Translations under genes and position numbers: made by a program | Assembly (NCBI RefSeq): GCF_002005305.1 | Contig: NZ_CP014782.1 | Span: 4,526,001 to 4,590,000 of the forward strand | Source: Shewanella psychrophila | Lineage (GTDB): Bacteria; Pseudomonadota; Gammaproteobacteria; Enterobacterales; Shewanellaceae | Length of the DNA: 64,000 nt | Direction of reading: 5' to 3' | Notes under the pieces: generated by a model | Told to the model about the DNA's origin: nothing | Database searches by the model: none | The model's input: only the letters and a program-made list of their open reading frames with translations | Part shown: piece after piece, positions 26,733 to 35,307 of the stretch | Layout: each line of letters begins with the position of its first letter | Position numbering within the stretch: position 1 is the first letter of the stretch

Positions 26733-27481
26733 AAGTTATCTTCCAGTGGTATACCCTTGTTAACTTTTACTGCTAGAGAGAAATCCACGCCATTATCTAG
26801 CATAAATAATATGGTAAATGAGTATTTTTTTTTAGCGGAAACAATTACGCTAGTTATCTCTGCCAGGTTCTCATCAACATTGATTAAGATGCACTTTTCG
26901 ATGAGAGTTGAGAGCTCATTGTCAATTTTGTTGTTTTTATATTTAAGTATTTCAATACCATCGATTGCAACCTTATTATAATCTATCAATCGCCCATTAA
27001 AGCCCTCACCTTGTTTTATCCCGCCGTAAACAGACAAAGATACAAGTAGGGAAAACAGTGCAGCATTGAGGCCAAAAATAATGGGTCTTTGATTAACATA
27101 TTTGATAAATGAAGAAGATGTTCTTTCGGCATCAACACTCTCGACCTTTATACCGGAAGTAAGCTTGTAGCCCATTTTTGTCACAGTTTTAATTATTTTT
27201 TGATCTTTAACATTGTCCCCCAAAAACTTACGTAAAAGGGAAACCGTTTGATTCACACTGGTTTCATCTACCACTAATCCGCGTTGATTCCACACCTCTT
27301 CTAAGATCTGCTCACGAGTAACAACCTCACCATTACTAGAGATCAACACGGCTAACAACCTGGATTCGTTCAATCCAAGCTCAGTTATGGTGTTATCTTC
27401 CTTATCTGTCAACTGATGAGTTTTAACATTGAATAGGTATCTCTGACCTATTTTGTAAGTAATATCATTCTCACTATTCAT
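26717..27481 (-). CDS. ToxR/CadC-like membrane-bound transcriptional activator
   Basis: 254 residues. Residues about 10-110 form an OmpR-type winged helix (LGLNESRLLAVLISSNGEVV, then ETSVNQTVSLLRKFLGD and KTVTKMGYKL), followed by a linker, a single membrane helix (IIFGLNAALFSLLVSLSVYG, about 134-153) and a periplasmic domain with two cysteines. This is the ToxR/CadC/TcpP plan: DNA binding inside, sensing outside. It heads a minus-strand group with its overlapping partner, a degenerate EAL protein and a small protein. The target is unknown; surface or adhesion functions are the usual ones. Confidence 0.82.
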   Translation of the reverse strand: MNSENDITYKIGQRYLFNVKTHQLTDKEDNTITELGLNESRLLAVLISSNGEVVTREQILEEVWNQRGLVVDETSVNQTVSLLRKFLGDNVKDQKIIKTVTKMGYKLTSGIKVESVDAERTSSSFIKYVNQRPIIFGLNAALFSLLVSLSVYGGIKQGEGFNGRLIDYNKVAIDGIEILKYKNNKIDNELSTLIEKCILINVDENLAEITSVIVSAKKKYSFTILFMLDNGVDFSLAVKVNKGIPLEDNLCQVI

Positions 27482-27887
27482 GGTAATTTACATCTACACT
27501 GGTCCCGCAGAATCGCGAATAAACACTCAATAAGTTATAAAACAAAAATTTAGCCATTGAATGATATATCTCTTACAGCAACAAAATGTATCAAGAATGT
27601 ATCATCTCTGTATTATTATAATTAATAACTTGAATTCAGATGAGAGGAAAGGTGTGACTAAATAGGGGGAAACAGAAAGTCGAAGCCGGTAATAAATGGT
27701 AAGGTACGAAACTCACCTATTGGCTAGAGATTGATGTTTAAATTCGTATAGTAAGTGAAAATTGAAGATGTAAGCCTGGACGACATATTGACGTTTAAAT
27801 CTGAAATTAGCGTTGGTTTATTTTTGTATAATGCAGTTAAACTTGCCCCTTTTCTGCCAAGCCACTCCGTGGCTAAATTGACAATCA
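27482..27887. promoter_or_regulatory. Promoter region of the ToxR-like group, with tandem AATGTATCA boxes
   Basis: About 400 bp without a gene. AATGTATCA occurs twice, at 27585-27593 and 27596-27604, so 11 bp apart (one helical turn), about 105-120 bp upstream of the ToxR-like start. The repetition suggests a dimeric or cooperative protein site; autoregulation is possible. Nothing else stands out. Confidence 0.45.
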
Positions 27888-28889
27888 CTATTTAGCACTT
27901 TGCCAATCAATAAACTCCGTGGCAGGCATAGGTTGGCCGTATACATAACCTTGAATGGCCTTCACTCCACGCCTATTAAGGTAAGTAACTTGATTCAGAC
28001 TTTCTACTCCTTCGGCGACAATATCCAATTTTAAGCTCTTAGCTAAACCAATGATTGAATCTAATACTGATGTATCTTTGTTTTCTGTTATGGTATCGAT
28101 GAATATTTTATCTAATTTTAGTGAGCTAAGTGCCAATTCTTGAAGATAGAGAAAGCAACCATAACCAGTACCTGCGTCGTCTAAGCTGGCAGTTATACCA
28201 AGTTGATAGAAATCTTCAAGGTATGATCGAGCCCCTGGCAGATCGTTGATTTCCAATCGTTCGGTGATCTCAAGCTTGATCTGATTCCCATTGATCACGC
28301 CTCGCTCGACATAGTCTTGAATAAACTTAAATAGACGTCTCGACTTCAAATGTTCCGGAACTATGTTAATACTTAAATATTTGTCACTATCAGACCAGCC
28401 TAATTGATTAAAATTATCGAATGTTTTAGATAAAAACTGTTCTGTGATCTCTATAATTAATCCAGATTTCTCTGCATAATTGATAAACTCATAAGGAGAC
28501 GCGATTAGCCCATTATCCTTGACGAGTCTCACCAACACTTCAGCCCCTAAAACATGACCAGTATGACTGTCAATGATGGGTTGATAGAAGGGCACGAAAG
28601 CCTCTCTGGACAGGCCATTCAAGATCATACTCTCTTCAATATTCACCTTTTCTTTAGAGTAAAAAACTTTCTTGAAATCAGTGTAATTTAGTTTAGAGAA
28701 TCTCTCAAACAATGAGTCAAGACTCAGCTTACCGCTGTAACTTAAAATATTTTGCATATGCTCTCGCTCAAGCTCGAATAATGATAAGGAAATGCTAAGT
28801 GCTATACACAAAATGAGACAGTACCCACAGCATTTATTTTGAAAGTTTATAAAATCCGCCAGCTTCAATTGTTTCACAAAGGTACACAT
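27888..28889 (-). CDS. EAL-domain cyclic di-GMP phosphodiesterase
   Basis: 333 residues from ATG 28889; the frame is open further but begins with a TTG next to a terminator, and an internal ATG at 28757 would give a soluble form, so the start is uncertain. A hydrophobic stretch (CLILCIALSISLSLF) precedes the EAL domain at about 95-330. Catalytic features are complete: E-V-L in place of E-A-L (Glu117), Asn175, Glu207, D-D at 237-238 in DDAGTGYG, Lys258, A-E-G-V-E (Glu293) and Gln313. It should hydrolyse c-di-GMP to pGpG and so favour motility over adhesion. No GGDEF or PAS domain is attached. Confidence 0.85.
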   Translation of the reverse strand: MCTFVKQLKLADFINFQNKCCGYCLILCIALSISLSLFELEREHMQNILSYSGKLSLDSLFERFSKLNYTDFKKVFYSKEKVNIEESMILNGLSREAFVPFYQPIIDSHTGHVLGAEVLVRLVKDNGLIASPYEFINYAEKSGLIIEITEQFLSKTFDNFNQLGWSDSDKYLSINIVPEHLKSRRLFKFIQDYVERGVINGNQIKLEITERLEINDLPGARSYLEDFYQLGITASLDDAGTGYGCFLYLQELALSSLKLDKIFIDTITENKDTSVLDSIIGLAKSLKLDIVAEGVESLNQVTYLNRRGVKAIQGYVYGQPMPATEFIDWQSAK

Positions 28890-28961
28890 AGAGCTGTGCA
28901 GACTATCCCTGTAACACTGACTCTCAATATTATTCCCTAGTGTAGGTGGTGAAAAAAACAA

Positions 28962-28990
28962 AAAACCAGTTAGGCAGGCTAACTGGTTTT
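28962..28990 (-). terminator. Terminator of the repeat-lipoprotein gene
   Basis: Stem AAAACCAGTTAG (28962-28973) and CTAACTGGTTTT (28979-28990) with a five-base loop; on the minus strand it is followed by a T-rich run. A near-identical copy is found at 32669-32697. Confidence 0.88.
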
Positions 28991-29015
28991 TATTTTTTAA
29001 CTTTATTTAATGGTC

Positions 29016-32000
29016 TTAAGGCGTGCTGCTCTCCAGAATCACCGTTTGCGGTGCAACCTCGTTAGGTGCCGTCCCCAGATAGCCCCAGCTCACCACTGAG
29101 CCATCTTCTTTGATCGCAGTGAAGCCACCACTAGTGAAAGACACCTCTAGCACGCCGCTATTTAGCTTAGCTTGAGTCTCGGCATCGATAACACCACCAT
29201 AACGAGTATCCCCCCAAGCCACTACGGAACCATCCTCTTTGAGTGCCGCAAAAGCTGTACTACTCGAAAACACCTCGACCACATCGCTGCCTAGCTTAGC
29301 TTGAGTCTCGGCATCGATAGCACCACCATTAGCGCTATTCCCCCAAGCCACCACTGAACGATCACCAGTGAACTCATCGACTTTGATTGCGGCAAAGGCA
29401 CTATTAGTTGAAAACACCTCGATCACACCCCTAGTGAGCTGAGCGGCAACCGCACTGCTATCACCGCCATTACCAGCAGCCCCCCAGGCAACCACAGAGC
29501 CATCCTTTTTAAGTGCCGCGAAGGCCTGCAAAGTCGAAAACACCTCAACCACATCGCTACCTAACTTAGTTTCAGTCTCGGCATTGATAACACCACCATA
29601 ACTAGCACTCCCCCAGGCCACCACTGAGCGCTCATCAGTGTGTTCATCGATTTTGAGCGCAGCAAAGGCATACCAATTAGAAAAAACCTCGACCACATCG
29701 TTGCCTAGCTTAGTTTCAGTCTCGGCATCGATATTCCCACCGGACGAGCTCTTCCCCCAAGCCACCACAGAGCCATCAGATTTTAGCCCAGCAAAAGAAG
29801 TACCAGTTGAAGATACCTCGACCACACCACTAGTGAGCTGAGCCGCAACCGGACTGCTGTCACCACCAAAAGCAGCATCCCCCCAAACCACCACAGCGCC
29901 ACCTTTTTTGAGTGCCACAATAGCTTTGTCAGTGGACAACACCTCTAGCACGCCGCTATCTAGCTTAGCTTGAGTCTCGGCATCGGGCTTACCACCATAA
30001 TTAGGATGCCCCCATATCACCAGCGAGCCATCCTCTTTCAGCGCGGCAAAAACATAATCATTTGAAAACACCTCTAGCACACCGCTAGTAAGCTGAGCAG
30101 CAACCGTACTGCTGTCACCGCCATTACCAGCATCTCCCCAAGTCACCACTGAGCCATCATCTTTTAACGCAGCAATGGCTAATTTTGCTGGAAACACCTC
30201 AAGCACACCACTACTGAGCTCAGCTGCCACCGCACTGCTGTCACCACCGAAAGAAGCATTCCCCCAAGTCACCACCGAGCCGTCGTTTTTTAAAGCGGAA
30301 AGTGATTGGAGAGAACCAAATATCTGTGTCACCCGCAGGGATTTAACCGTTTGGAACCCTTGGGTTTCCATGCCGTAATCATTATATGCCGTAACATCTA
30401 CACGGACGCTTTTGTTGACATCGGCCTCGGTCAACACATAAGTAGGCTCCGTTGATACCGTTAACCCACCCACCGACCAGCGGTATTCATGTGACGCACT
30501 GTCACAATCGCTGCAAGTGATGTCGCTTTGCAAGGCCTGGCCGGCAATCCAATCACCGGTAATAGACAGCGAGCTGATGCTCGGCGCTACTGGCTCACTT
30601 ATCGTCACCGTCACCACACCTTGAGCGACGTTATCATTAGCATCCACCACGCTGTAGACAAAACGGTCGGTACCATACTGCCCCGCTGTTGGCGTGTAGG
30701 TTATTGTGCTTGCATCGGCATTTATCGCCGCAGCCCCTAACGTGGCACCCGCAACCGTGCTCAATGTCAGCGACGCGCCCGCCTCACTGCTACTAATTGC
30801 ACTGGCTAAGCCAATCACCACCTCAGTCTCCGGCGCAGTGGTAGCCACCACATTCTGCGCAGTAATCGCATTAGCTGAGCTAGACACGATAGAGAGAGTA
30901 TTTGAGGTTTCATTCATCCCATCGCTGACCGTGTACCGTATGTAGTCTGTGCCGACAAAACCATTGGCCGAATAAGTGACATTTAAACCATCAAAGCTCA
31001 AACTGGCCGGCGCTGTCGCCGCAGCTATGCTCACTATGCTGACAGTATCACCATCGACATCGCCCACATAACTTGATAAATCAATGGTTTTGACTTCATT
31101 ACTGAGGGTACTTTCCAACGCAAGCGAGGCCGTTGGCACATTATTCGGAGTAATTTCAATCGTCACCGTGTTCTGCGCAAAGCCACCCTTGCCATCGGTC
31201 ACCACGTAAGTAAAGGTGTCCGTACCGACAAAGCCGTTTGCATCATATTCTATGCTCAACGGATTATTGACATCAATACTTGCCACACCTTGCGCCGATA
31301 AGACCGAAACCAGGCTCAAGTTATCACCGTTCACATCAGACACATGACCACTGACATCTATCGACGTCTGCGCAGTTAAGTTAAATACACCCGCATCTAT
31401 CGCACTCGCCACCGGCGCCGTATTCGGTGTCTGTGCATCCGATACCGTTACATTCACCGCACCAAGGGCATAACCTTCGTTGCCATCGCTAATCACGTAG
31501 CTGAAATCTTCCACGCCCACGAAACCATTCGGCTCATAGTGTAAGCTGGTCGCTGAAGTCTGGGTAACACGCCCTTCGGCGCCAATAACACGGGTCAACG
31601 ACAGCGCATCACCATCGGTATCGCCGATTAACCCCAGGGCGACCAAGTCAAGGTCTATCCCGGTTGCAGAGTCAGTATTTTGCAGCAGGTCTTTAGCCGT
31701 CGGCCATTGATTGGCTTTGACAGGGTTAGCATCGCTGACCGTAACCAGAATATCCCCCATCGCGTAACCACCACGACCATCGGTTATCGCATACACCCCA
31801 TGGTCCACACCCACATAACCGTTAGGCACATAGTTAACATTCAGACCATCAAACGAAAACTCACCCACGCCGCCTTTAATCACCAACAATTCCAACGCGT
31901 CATTATCTGCATCGGCAATCAAGGTGCTCAAATCGACGCTCACCGCGCTGGCGCTGTCGGTAGTTAACGCCACATTTTGTGCGCTAGGCTGCAGGTTATC

Positions 32001-32420
32001 AGCCACTGCCGCATCATTAATCGCAATGAATATCTGTGACGTGGCCGTCTTGCCATCAGCCGTTACACTGTAATCAATCACTTCAACACCCGATTGCGCC
32101 GAGGTAAACACAAAAGAATGTGCCTCAGCATTGCTGATGTCGCCTAAACCATGGGTTAGGCTTGAATCAGTTAAAGACCAGTCCTGTGTAGCAAAATCAA
32201 CACCGGAAGACACATCAATAACCAGAGTCTCACCGCTTTGCATGCTGTAATTTATCGGCATGACAGTTAAAGACGCCACCGGCGGCGGCGAAGTTGGGGC
32301 CACCGGCGTCAGTGGCTTCACCGGGCCCGATGTTTTGGTATCATCTGAGTCACTGCCACAAGCCGTTAACGACAACGCAGAAATGATGGCCAGAGGCAGA
32401 GATAATTTAGTAAAGTTCAT
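29016..32420 (-). CDS. Large surface lipoprotein: cadherin/Ig-like repeats plus RCC1-like repeats
   Basis: 1,134 residues from ATG 32420 (GGAGTAT upstream). A lipoprotein signal ends in the lipobox SLTAC near residue 20, then a Pro/Thr-rich linker. Residues about 130-600 hold five repeats of roughly 90-100 residues of the type D-x-D-G-D-x-L-S ... Y-x-x-N-G-F-V-G-x-D-x-F-x-Y-x-V-x-D-G, like bacterial cadherin-like/Ig-like adhesion domains. Residues about 690-1115 carry ten repeats built on A-A-L-K-x-D-G-S-V-V-x-W-G followed by a Gly-Gly pair and S-G-V-L-E-V-F-S, a divergent RCC1-like propeller. The DNA of the repeats (about 29090-30330) is very similar between units, a likely recombination substrate. 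Role: calcium-dependent surface binding or adhesion is inferred. Confidence 0.75.
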   Translation of the reverse strand: MNFTKLSLPLAIISALSLTACGSDSDDTKTSGPVKPLTPVAPTSPPPVASLTVMPINYSMQSGETLVIDVSSGVDFATQDWSLTDSSLTHGLGDISNAEAHSFVFTSAQSGVEVIDYSVTADGKTATSQIFIAINDAAVADNLQPSAQNVALTTDSASAVSVDLSTLIADADNDALELLVIKGGVGEFSFDGLNVNYVPNGYVGVDHGVYAITDGRGGYAMGDILVTVSDANPVKANQWPTAKDLLQNTDSATGIDLDLVALGLIGDTDGDALSLTRVIGAEGRVTQTSATSLHYEPNGFVGVEDFSYVISDGNEGYALGAVNVTVSDAQTPNTAPVASAIDAGVFNLTAQTSIDVSGHVSDVNGDNLSLVSVLSAQGVASIDVNNPLSIEYDANGFVGTDTFTYVVTDGKGGFAQNTVTIEITPNNVPTASLALESTLSNEVKTIDLSSYVGDVDGDTVSIVSIAAATAPASLSFDGLNVTYSANGFVGTDYIRYTVSDGMNETSNTLSIVSSSANAITAQNVVATTAPETEVVIGLASAISSSEAGASLTLSTVAGATLGAAAINADASTITYTPTAGQYGTDRFVYSVVDANDNVAQGVVTVTISEPVAPSISSLSITGDWIAGQALQSDITCSDCDSASHEYRWSVGGLTVSTEPTYVLTEADVNKSVRVDVTAYNDYGMETQGFQTVKSLRVTQIFGSLQSLSALKNDGSVVTWGNASFGGDSSAVAAELSSGVLEVFPAKLAIAALKDDGSVVTWGDAGNGGDSSTVAAQLTSGVLEVFSNDYVFAALKEDGSLVIWGHPNYGGKPDAETQAKLDSGVLEVLSTDKAIVALKKGGAVVVWGDAAFGGDSSPVAAQLTSGVVEVSSTGTSFAGLKSDGSVVAWGKSSSGGNIDAETETKLGNDVVEVFSNWYAFAALKIDEHTDERSVVAWGSASYGGVINAETETKLGSDVVEVFSTLQAFAALKKDGSVVAWGAAGNGGDSSAVAAQLTRGVIEVFSTNSAFAAIKVDEFTGDRSVVAWGNSANGGAIDAETQAKLGSDVVEVFSSSTAFAALKEDGSVVAWGDTRYGGVIDAETQAKLNSGVLEVSFTSGGFTAIKEDGSVVSWGYLGTAPNEVAPQTVILESSTP

Positions 32421-32668
32421 TGTTTTATACTCCATACTCACAAATTAAATTCAAACATGGCATAGCGACATCCCCCGGTTAAAGTCGATGCGGTAAACGC
32501 AGGGGGCTTAGGAGCTATGCTGATGGAATGAATTTTAACCACCACCCAAAAAGTATTGTTTCAAAATTGTATCTTCACCGATGTCTGTGATGTTTAGCTG
32601 GGGTCATGACTGATGAGTCATGCGTTACTCTTTTAATCTTTAACACGCACCCTTGCTGCCAAAAACAA
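32421..32668. promoter_or_regulatory. Upstream region of the repeat-lipoprotein gene
   Basis: Holds the minus-strand promoter of the 1,134-residue lipoprotein. TTGTATCTT at 32567-32575 repeats the core of the element found before both response-regulator genes. No coding sequence. Confidence 0.4.
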
Positions 32669-32697
32669 AAAACCAGTTAGACAGGCTAACTGGTTTT
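32669..32697 (-). terminator. Terminator, second copy, downstream of the OmpA-like gene
   Basis: Arms AAAACCAGTTAG (32669-32680) and CTAACTGGTTTT (32686-32697). It matches the terminator at 28962-28990 including the loop except for one base, and is part of the duplicated 3' end of the repeat-lipoprotein gene. It now ends the OmpA-like transcript. Confidence 0.8.
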
Positions 32698-32722
32698 GAT
32701 GGTTAAACGGTCTGTAAAGGTT

Positions 32723-32782
32723 TTAAGGCGCGCTACTCTCCAGAATCACCGTTTGCGGTGCAACCTCGTCCTCGTGTTTCAT
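32723..32782 (-). pseudogene. 19-codon in-frame deletion scar of a second repeat-lipoprotein gene
   Basis: A mini-frame MKHEDEVAPQTVILESSAP with a strong ribosome site (AGGAAAAT before ATG). From the fifth codon to the stop it repeats the last codons of the lipoprotein at 29016 (NEVAPQTVILESSTP), and the terminator behind it is also shared. The simplest reading is a paralogue downstream of the OmpA-like gene that lost everything between its first few codons and its last fifteen by an in-frame deletion. It may still be translated as a 19-residue peptide. Confidence 0.7.
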
Positions 32783-32803
32783 ATTTTCCTATACAGCTTT
32801 AGC

Positions 32804-33850
32804 TTATAGTGAGCTAATGAGTACTTGTTTCTTGGTCGTTAGCTCTACCACAACATTTCTCTCTAGTGCGCGAGACTGAGTCTTATTAGCACCAGATGCT
32901 TCCTCACCAATTGCTTGCTTACTCAGGTCACCAACTTCCAGACCAGAATCCAAAAGGTAGTTAGCAACAGCTTCAACACGCTGCTCAGATAGCTTCATGT
33001 TATAGCTTGCAGAGCCTCGATTATCAGCCTGACCAACTAACACGATAGAGTCATCAGTTGAGTTTTTAGACTCTCTGACAATCTTATCCAACTTACGCTT
33101 GCCTGTTGAACTTAGCTCAGATGAGTCAAAACCAAATAGAATAGTCACTTCTTCTTTTTCTACTTTAGTCTGATACTTTGGTTCTACTTTGGGTTCAACT
33201 TTTGCTTCTATCACAGGCTTAGTTTCAGTGATGAGCTGCGGGGCTGGCTCAGATTCGATACCAAAGCGATAGGTTAGCTGGAGACCTATGGTCTGCGCGT
33301 CCATATCAACTGTGTTCCACGCGGTTTCATTCACGTCGGCAAATCTACGGTATTTAGCTGAGACAGCTAATGCATCTGTGATGTTATAACCAAGACCAAT
33401 ACCGAAGTATGCAGCAGTATCGGTTGCGCTGACATATTGACCCTGACCCATTTCATGGGCTAAATGATATTGATAAGCACCTATTTCACCTGTAGCAAAC
33501 CATTTATCATCTAAAGGAAGCGTACCGACTAAGCCTAAAGTGAAACCATCGACATCGATTGCTTCACTACCGTCGGTGCTACCACCCCATAGATGAGTAT
33601 CATCATCGGTACCTAGATTTTGCCAGCCAGCCTCAATCGCAAAATATTTGTTTAGCTGATAACCAACCAAGGCATTCCATGCAAGGTCGCTGTCATCTTG
33701 CAGATGACTTGTAGCATCTACAGACTGATAATTATTTTGACCAATACCGGCACCGATATACCAAGAATTGTCTACATTTGCAGCGCTAGCACCAAACGAG
33801 AAAGCCGCAATGACGAGTGTACCGATCAAAGTTTTATTAAAGTTTTGCAT
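32804..33850 (-). CDS. OmpA-like outer-membrane protein
   Basis: 348 residues: signal peptide (about 1-23, ending GASA), an eight-stranded barrel (about 25-200, with SWYIGAGIGQNNY at the start and LQLTYRFG at the end), a Lys/Glu/Pro/Val linker (EAKVEPKVEPKYQTKVEKEE) and a C-terminal OmpA peptidoglycan-binding domain (about 236-335: FGFDSSELSSTGKRKLD, GQADNRGSASYNMKLSEQR). The GHTD core reads G-Q-A-D, a modest departure. It anchors the outer membrane to the cell wall. Downstream on the same strand is the deletion scar of a lipoprotein gene, so it may once have been the first gene of a two-gene unit. Confidence 0.88.
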   Translation of the reverse strand: MQNFNKTLIGTLVIAAFSFGASAANVDNSWYIGAGIGQNNYQSVDATSHLQDDSDLAWNALVGYQLNKYFAIEAGWQNLGTDDDTHLWGGSTDGSEAIDVDGFTLGLVGTLPLDDKWFATGEIGAYQYHLAHEMGQGQYVSATDTAAYFGIGLGYNITDALAVSAKYRRFADVNETAWNTVDMDAQTIGLQLTYRFGIESEPAPQLITETKPVIEAKVEPKVEPKYQTKVEKEEVTILFGFDSSELSSTGKRKLDKIVRESKNSTDDSIVLVGQADNRGSASYNMKLSEQRVEAVANYLLDSGLEVGDLSKQAIGEEASGANKTQSRALERNVVVELTTKKQVLISSL

Positions 33851-34271
33851 TAAACATCATACTCCATATATTTTTATCATTTTTAAATCGGTTGCGTTAC
33901 TCGGTTGTGATAGTTAATAAATGACAGAATGACATTAGCAATTAACGGCACAATCCAAAGTAATCTAGTTCCAATTTCTGAGCGGTATTGTAGAGTTAAA
34001 CACGAACCACAGCAAAAGCATAACCAACTGATAACAAAGGGATTCATGTTTATTTATAACGATTTATAATTTTATATATGACAGTCAAAGTACGGGGTAC
34101 GGTAAAAAGACTAGAAAACTAGGAAGTAGTGATATTGAGAGTTTTAGCCATGCACTATTTATTGAATAAGAACCCGAGCCCTTACACTGTAAAAGGATAA
34201 TAACGCCCTTGCTACAGCGTCAGACTCCTTCATTTTGGAGTCTGACGTTAGGAACTATGCCTAGGAGATAG
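33851..34271. other. Intergenic region upstream of the OmpA-like gene, with a strong hairpin
   Basis: No gene. An 11-bp perfect hairpin, CGTCAGACTCC (34218-34228) and GGAGTCTGACG (34237-34247), lies 24 bp beyond the stop of the small gene at 34272 and could end its transcript, though no T run follows. The OmpA-like promoter should lie near 33850-33950. Confidence 0.5.
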
Positions 34272-34541
34272 TTAATCTTGAAAGGGAGAAGGTGCGCCCT
34301 CAGCACACATGATAAGTTCAATATTATCGAAAAGTTGAGATATCCACTGAAAGAAAGGATACTTAAGGAACAAAAAGTCAATTTCGACTGCCGAATACTT
34401 ATCTCTTAATTTATAATATTCGGGTATCCAAAATTCAACATTATTAAGTACTTCACATGTCCAAATCTCAATATCTGAATAAAGTTCAAAATAATCATTG
34501 ATCATCTGAACTTGTAATAGATCTTGCTCACTAATATTCAT
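34272..34541 (-). CDS. Small acidic protein, paralogue of the protein at 40504
   Basis: 89 residues from ATG 34541 (MNISEQDLLQVQMIND); a TTG four codons upstream is possible. It is cytoplasmic with no cysteine cluster. The core VEFWIPEYYKLRDKYSAVEI aligns with VQLWVPDYFLLKKKYPAKDI of the protein at 40504, and similarity continues to the end, so the two are diverged paralogues. The family is unknown to me; tightly packed aromatic and acidic residues suggest a protein-binding module. Confidence 0.6.
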   Translation of the reverse strand: MNISEQDLLQVQMINDYFELYSDIEIWTCEVLNNVEFWIPEYYKLRDKYSAVEIDFLFLKYPFFQWISQLFDNIELIMCAEGAPSPFQD

Positions 34542-34576
34542 GTTACACACCAAGAATTGGGTTAGGATAAATTAGG

Positions 34577-34698
34577 CAGATGCTTGAGATTTCAAGTGAT
34601 GGCATTACTGGAGTAATGACCCTGTTTGCTAATTAACAGATCTTATTCTGTAACAAACACGAGGCTAATTATGTATTACAGATAATCTCAAGCATCTG
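34577..34698. repeat. 122-bp nested inverted-repeat element
   Basis: Outer arms CAGATGCTTGAGATT (34577-34591) and AATCTCAAGCATCTG (34684-34698) are perfectly complementary. Inside lie a small hairpin CATTACT-GG-AGTAATG (about 34604-34619) and a CTGTAA/TTACAG pair. It may be a short palindromic mobile repeat or a structured RNA. Confidence 0.65.
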
Positions 34699-34806
34699 TC
34701 TTCAATATAACAGTGACTTAGTTGGTTAATGTTTCGAGCCTGTTTCAGGAATTTTATTAAACTCACGTAAGCCTTTACATTCAGGCTTAAGGTTTAGATT
34801 GGGGTA

Positions 34807-34910
34807 CTATTTTTTCTTTATCAAAAAAATCACAAACAATAGTAACGCAGCGCCTACAGTCGCCGCGACAACACCTGTTCTAAATAGAGTAGTAACACTT
34901 CTATACTCAT
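34807..34910 (-). pseudogene. Possible small transmembrane peptide gene with a frame break
   Basis: GGAG six bases before an ATG (34910) opens a frame that soon stops, but shifting by one base gives a clear membrane helix with a basic tail (TGVVAATVGAALLLFVIFLI, then KKK and stop at 34807). Either the gene has a one-base lesion or this is chance. Low certainty. Confidence 0.25.
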
Positions 34911-35307
34911 AAATTCTCCAACATTGGTGTGAGTTTGAAATTTGAGGTCAATAATTTTATCGAATGTTTAGGGAAAGAACATAACTTCCATTTCATGCTT
35001 ACATACAGACCCACATAATGAGCAGTAATTTTCCAGTTTAACTATGTATGGAGGACCTAGTTTCATCATAGCCTCCCTAAACGCTCGTACACATTATTCA
35101 TCAAGTCAGTGACGCCCATGTTTCACCAATATTTCAATTTCGCTTCTAAAGCATGTAGATAAAGCTATATACCTGACAGATAAAACCCTGTGGATACAAT
35201 ATACCACAATCCCAAATGCACTATTCCTTCGTAACGAATTTGTTAAGACCCTATTAACGTTATATATCAAAACTCCAATAATCTAACAAACAATAAGAAG
35301 GGATTAG

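Larger units (their letters stand above)
34542..35307. other. 766-bp region with nested inverted repeats and a tiny decayed frame
   Basis: Contains a cruciform-like block at 34577-34698 (separate entry), a possible small transmembrane frame at 34807-34910 (separate entry) and, from about 34950 on, the AT-rich promoter region of the TonB-dependent receptor gene. No other gene. Confidence 0.5.
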
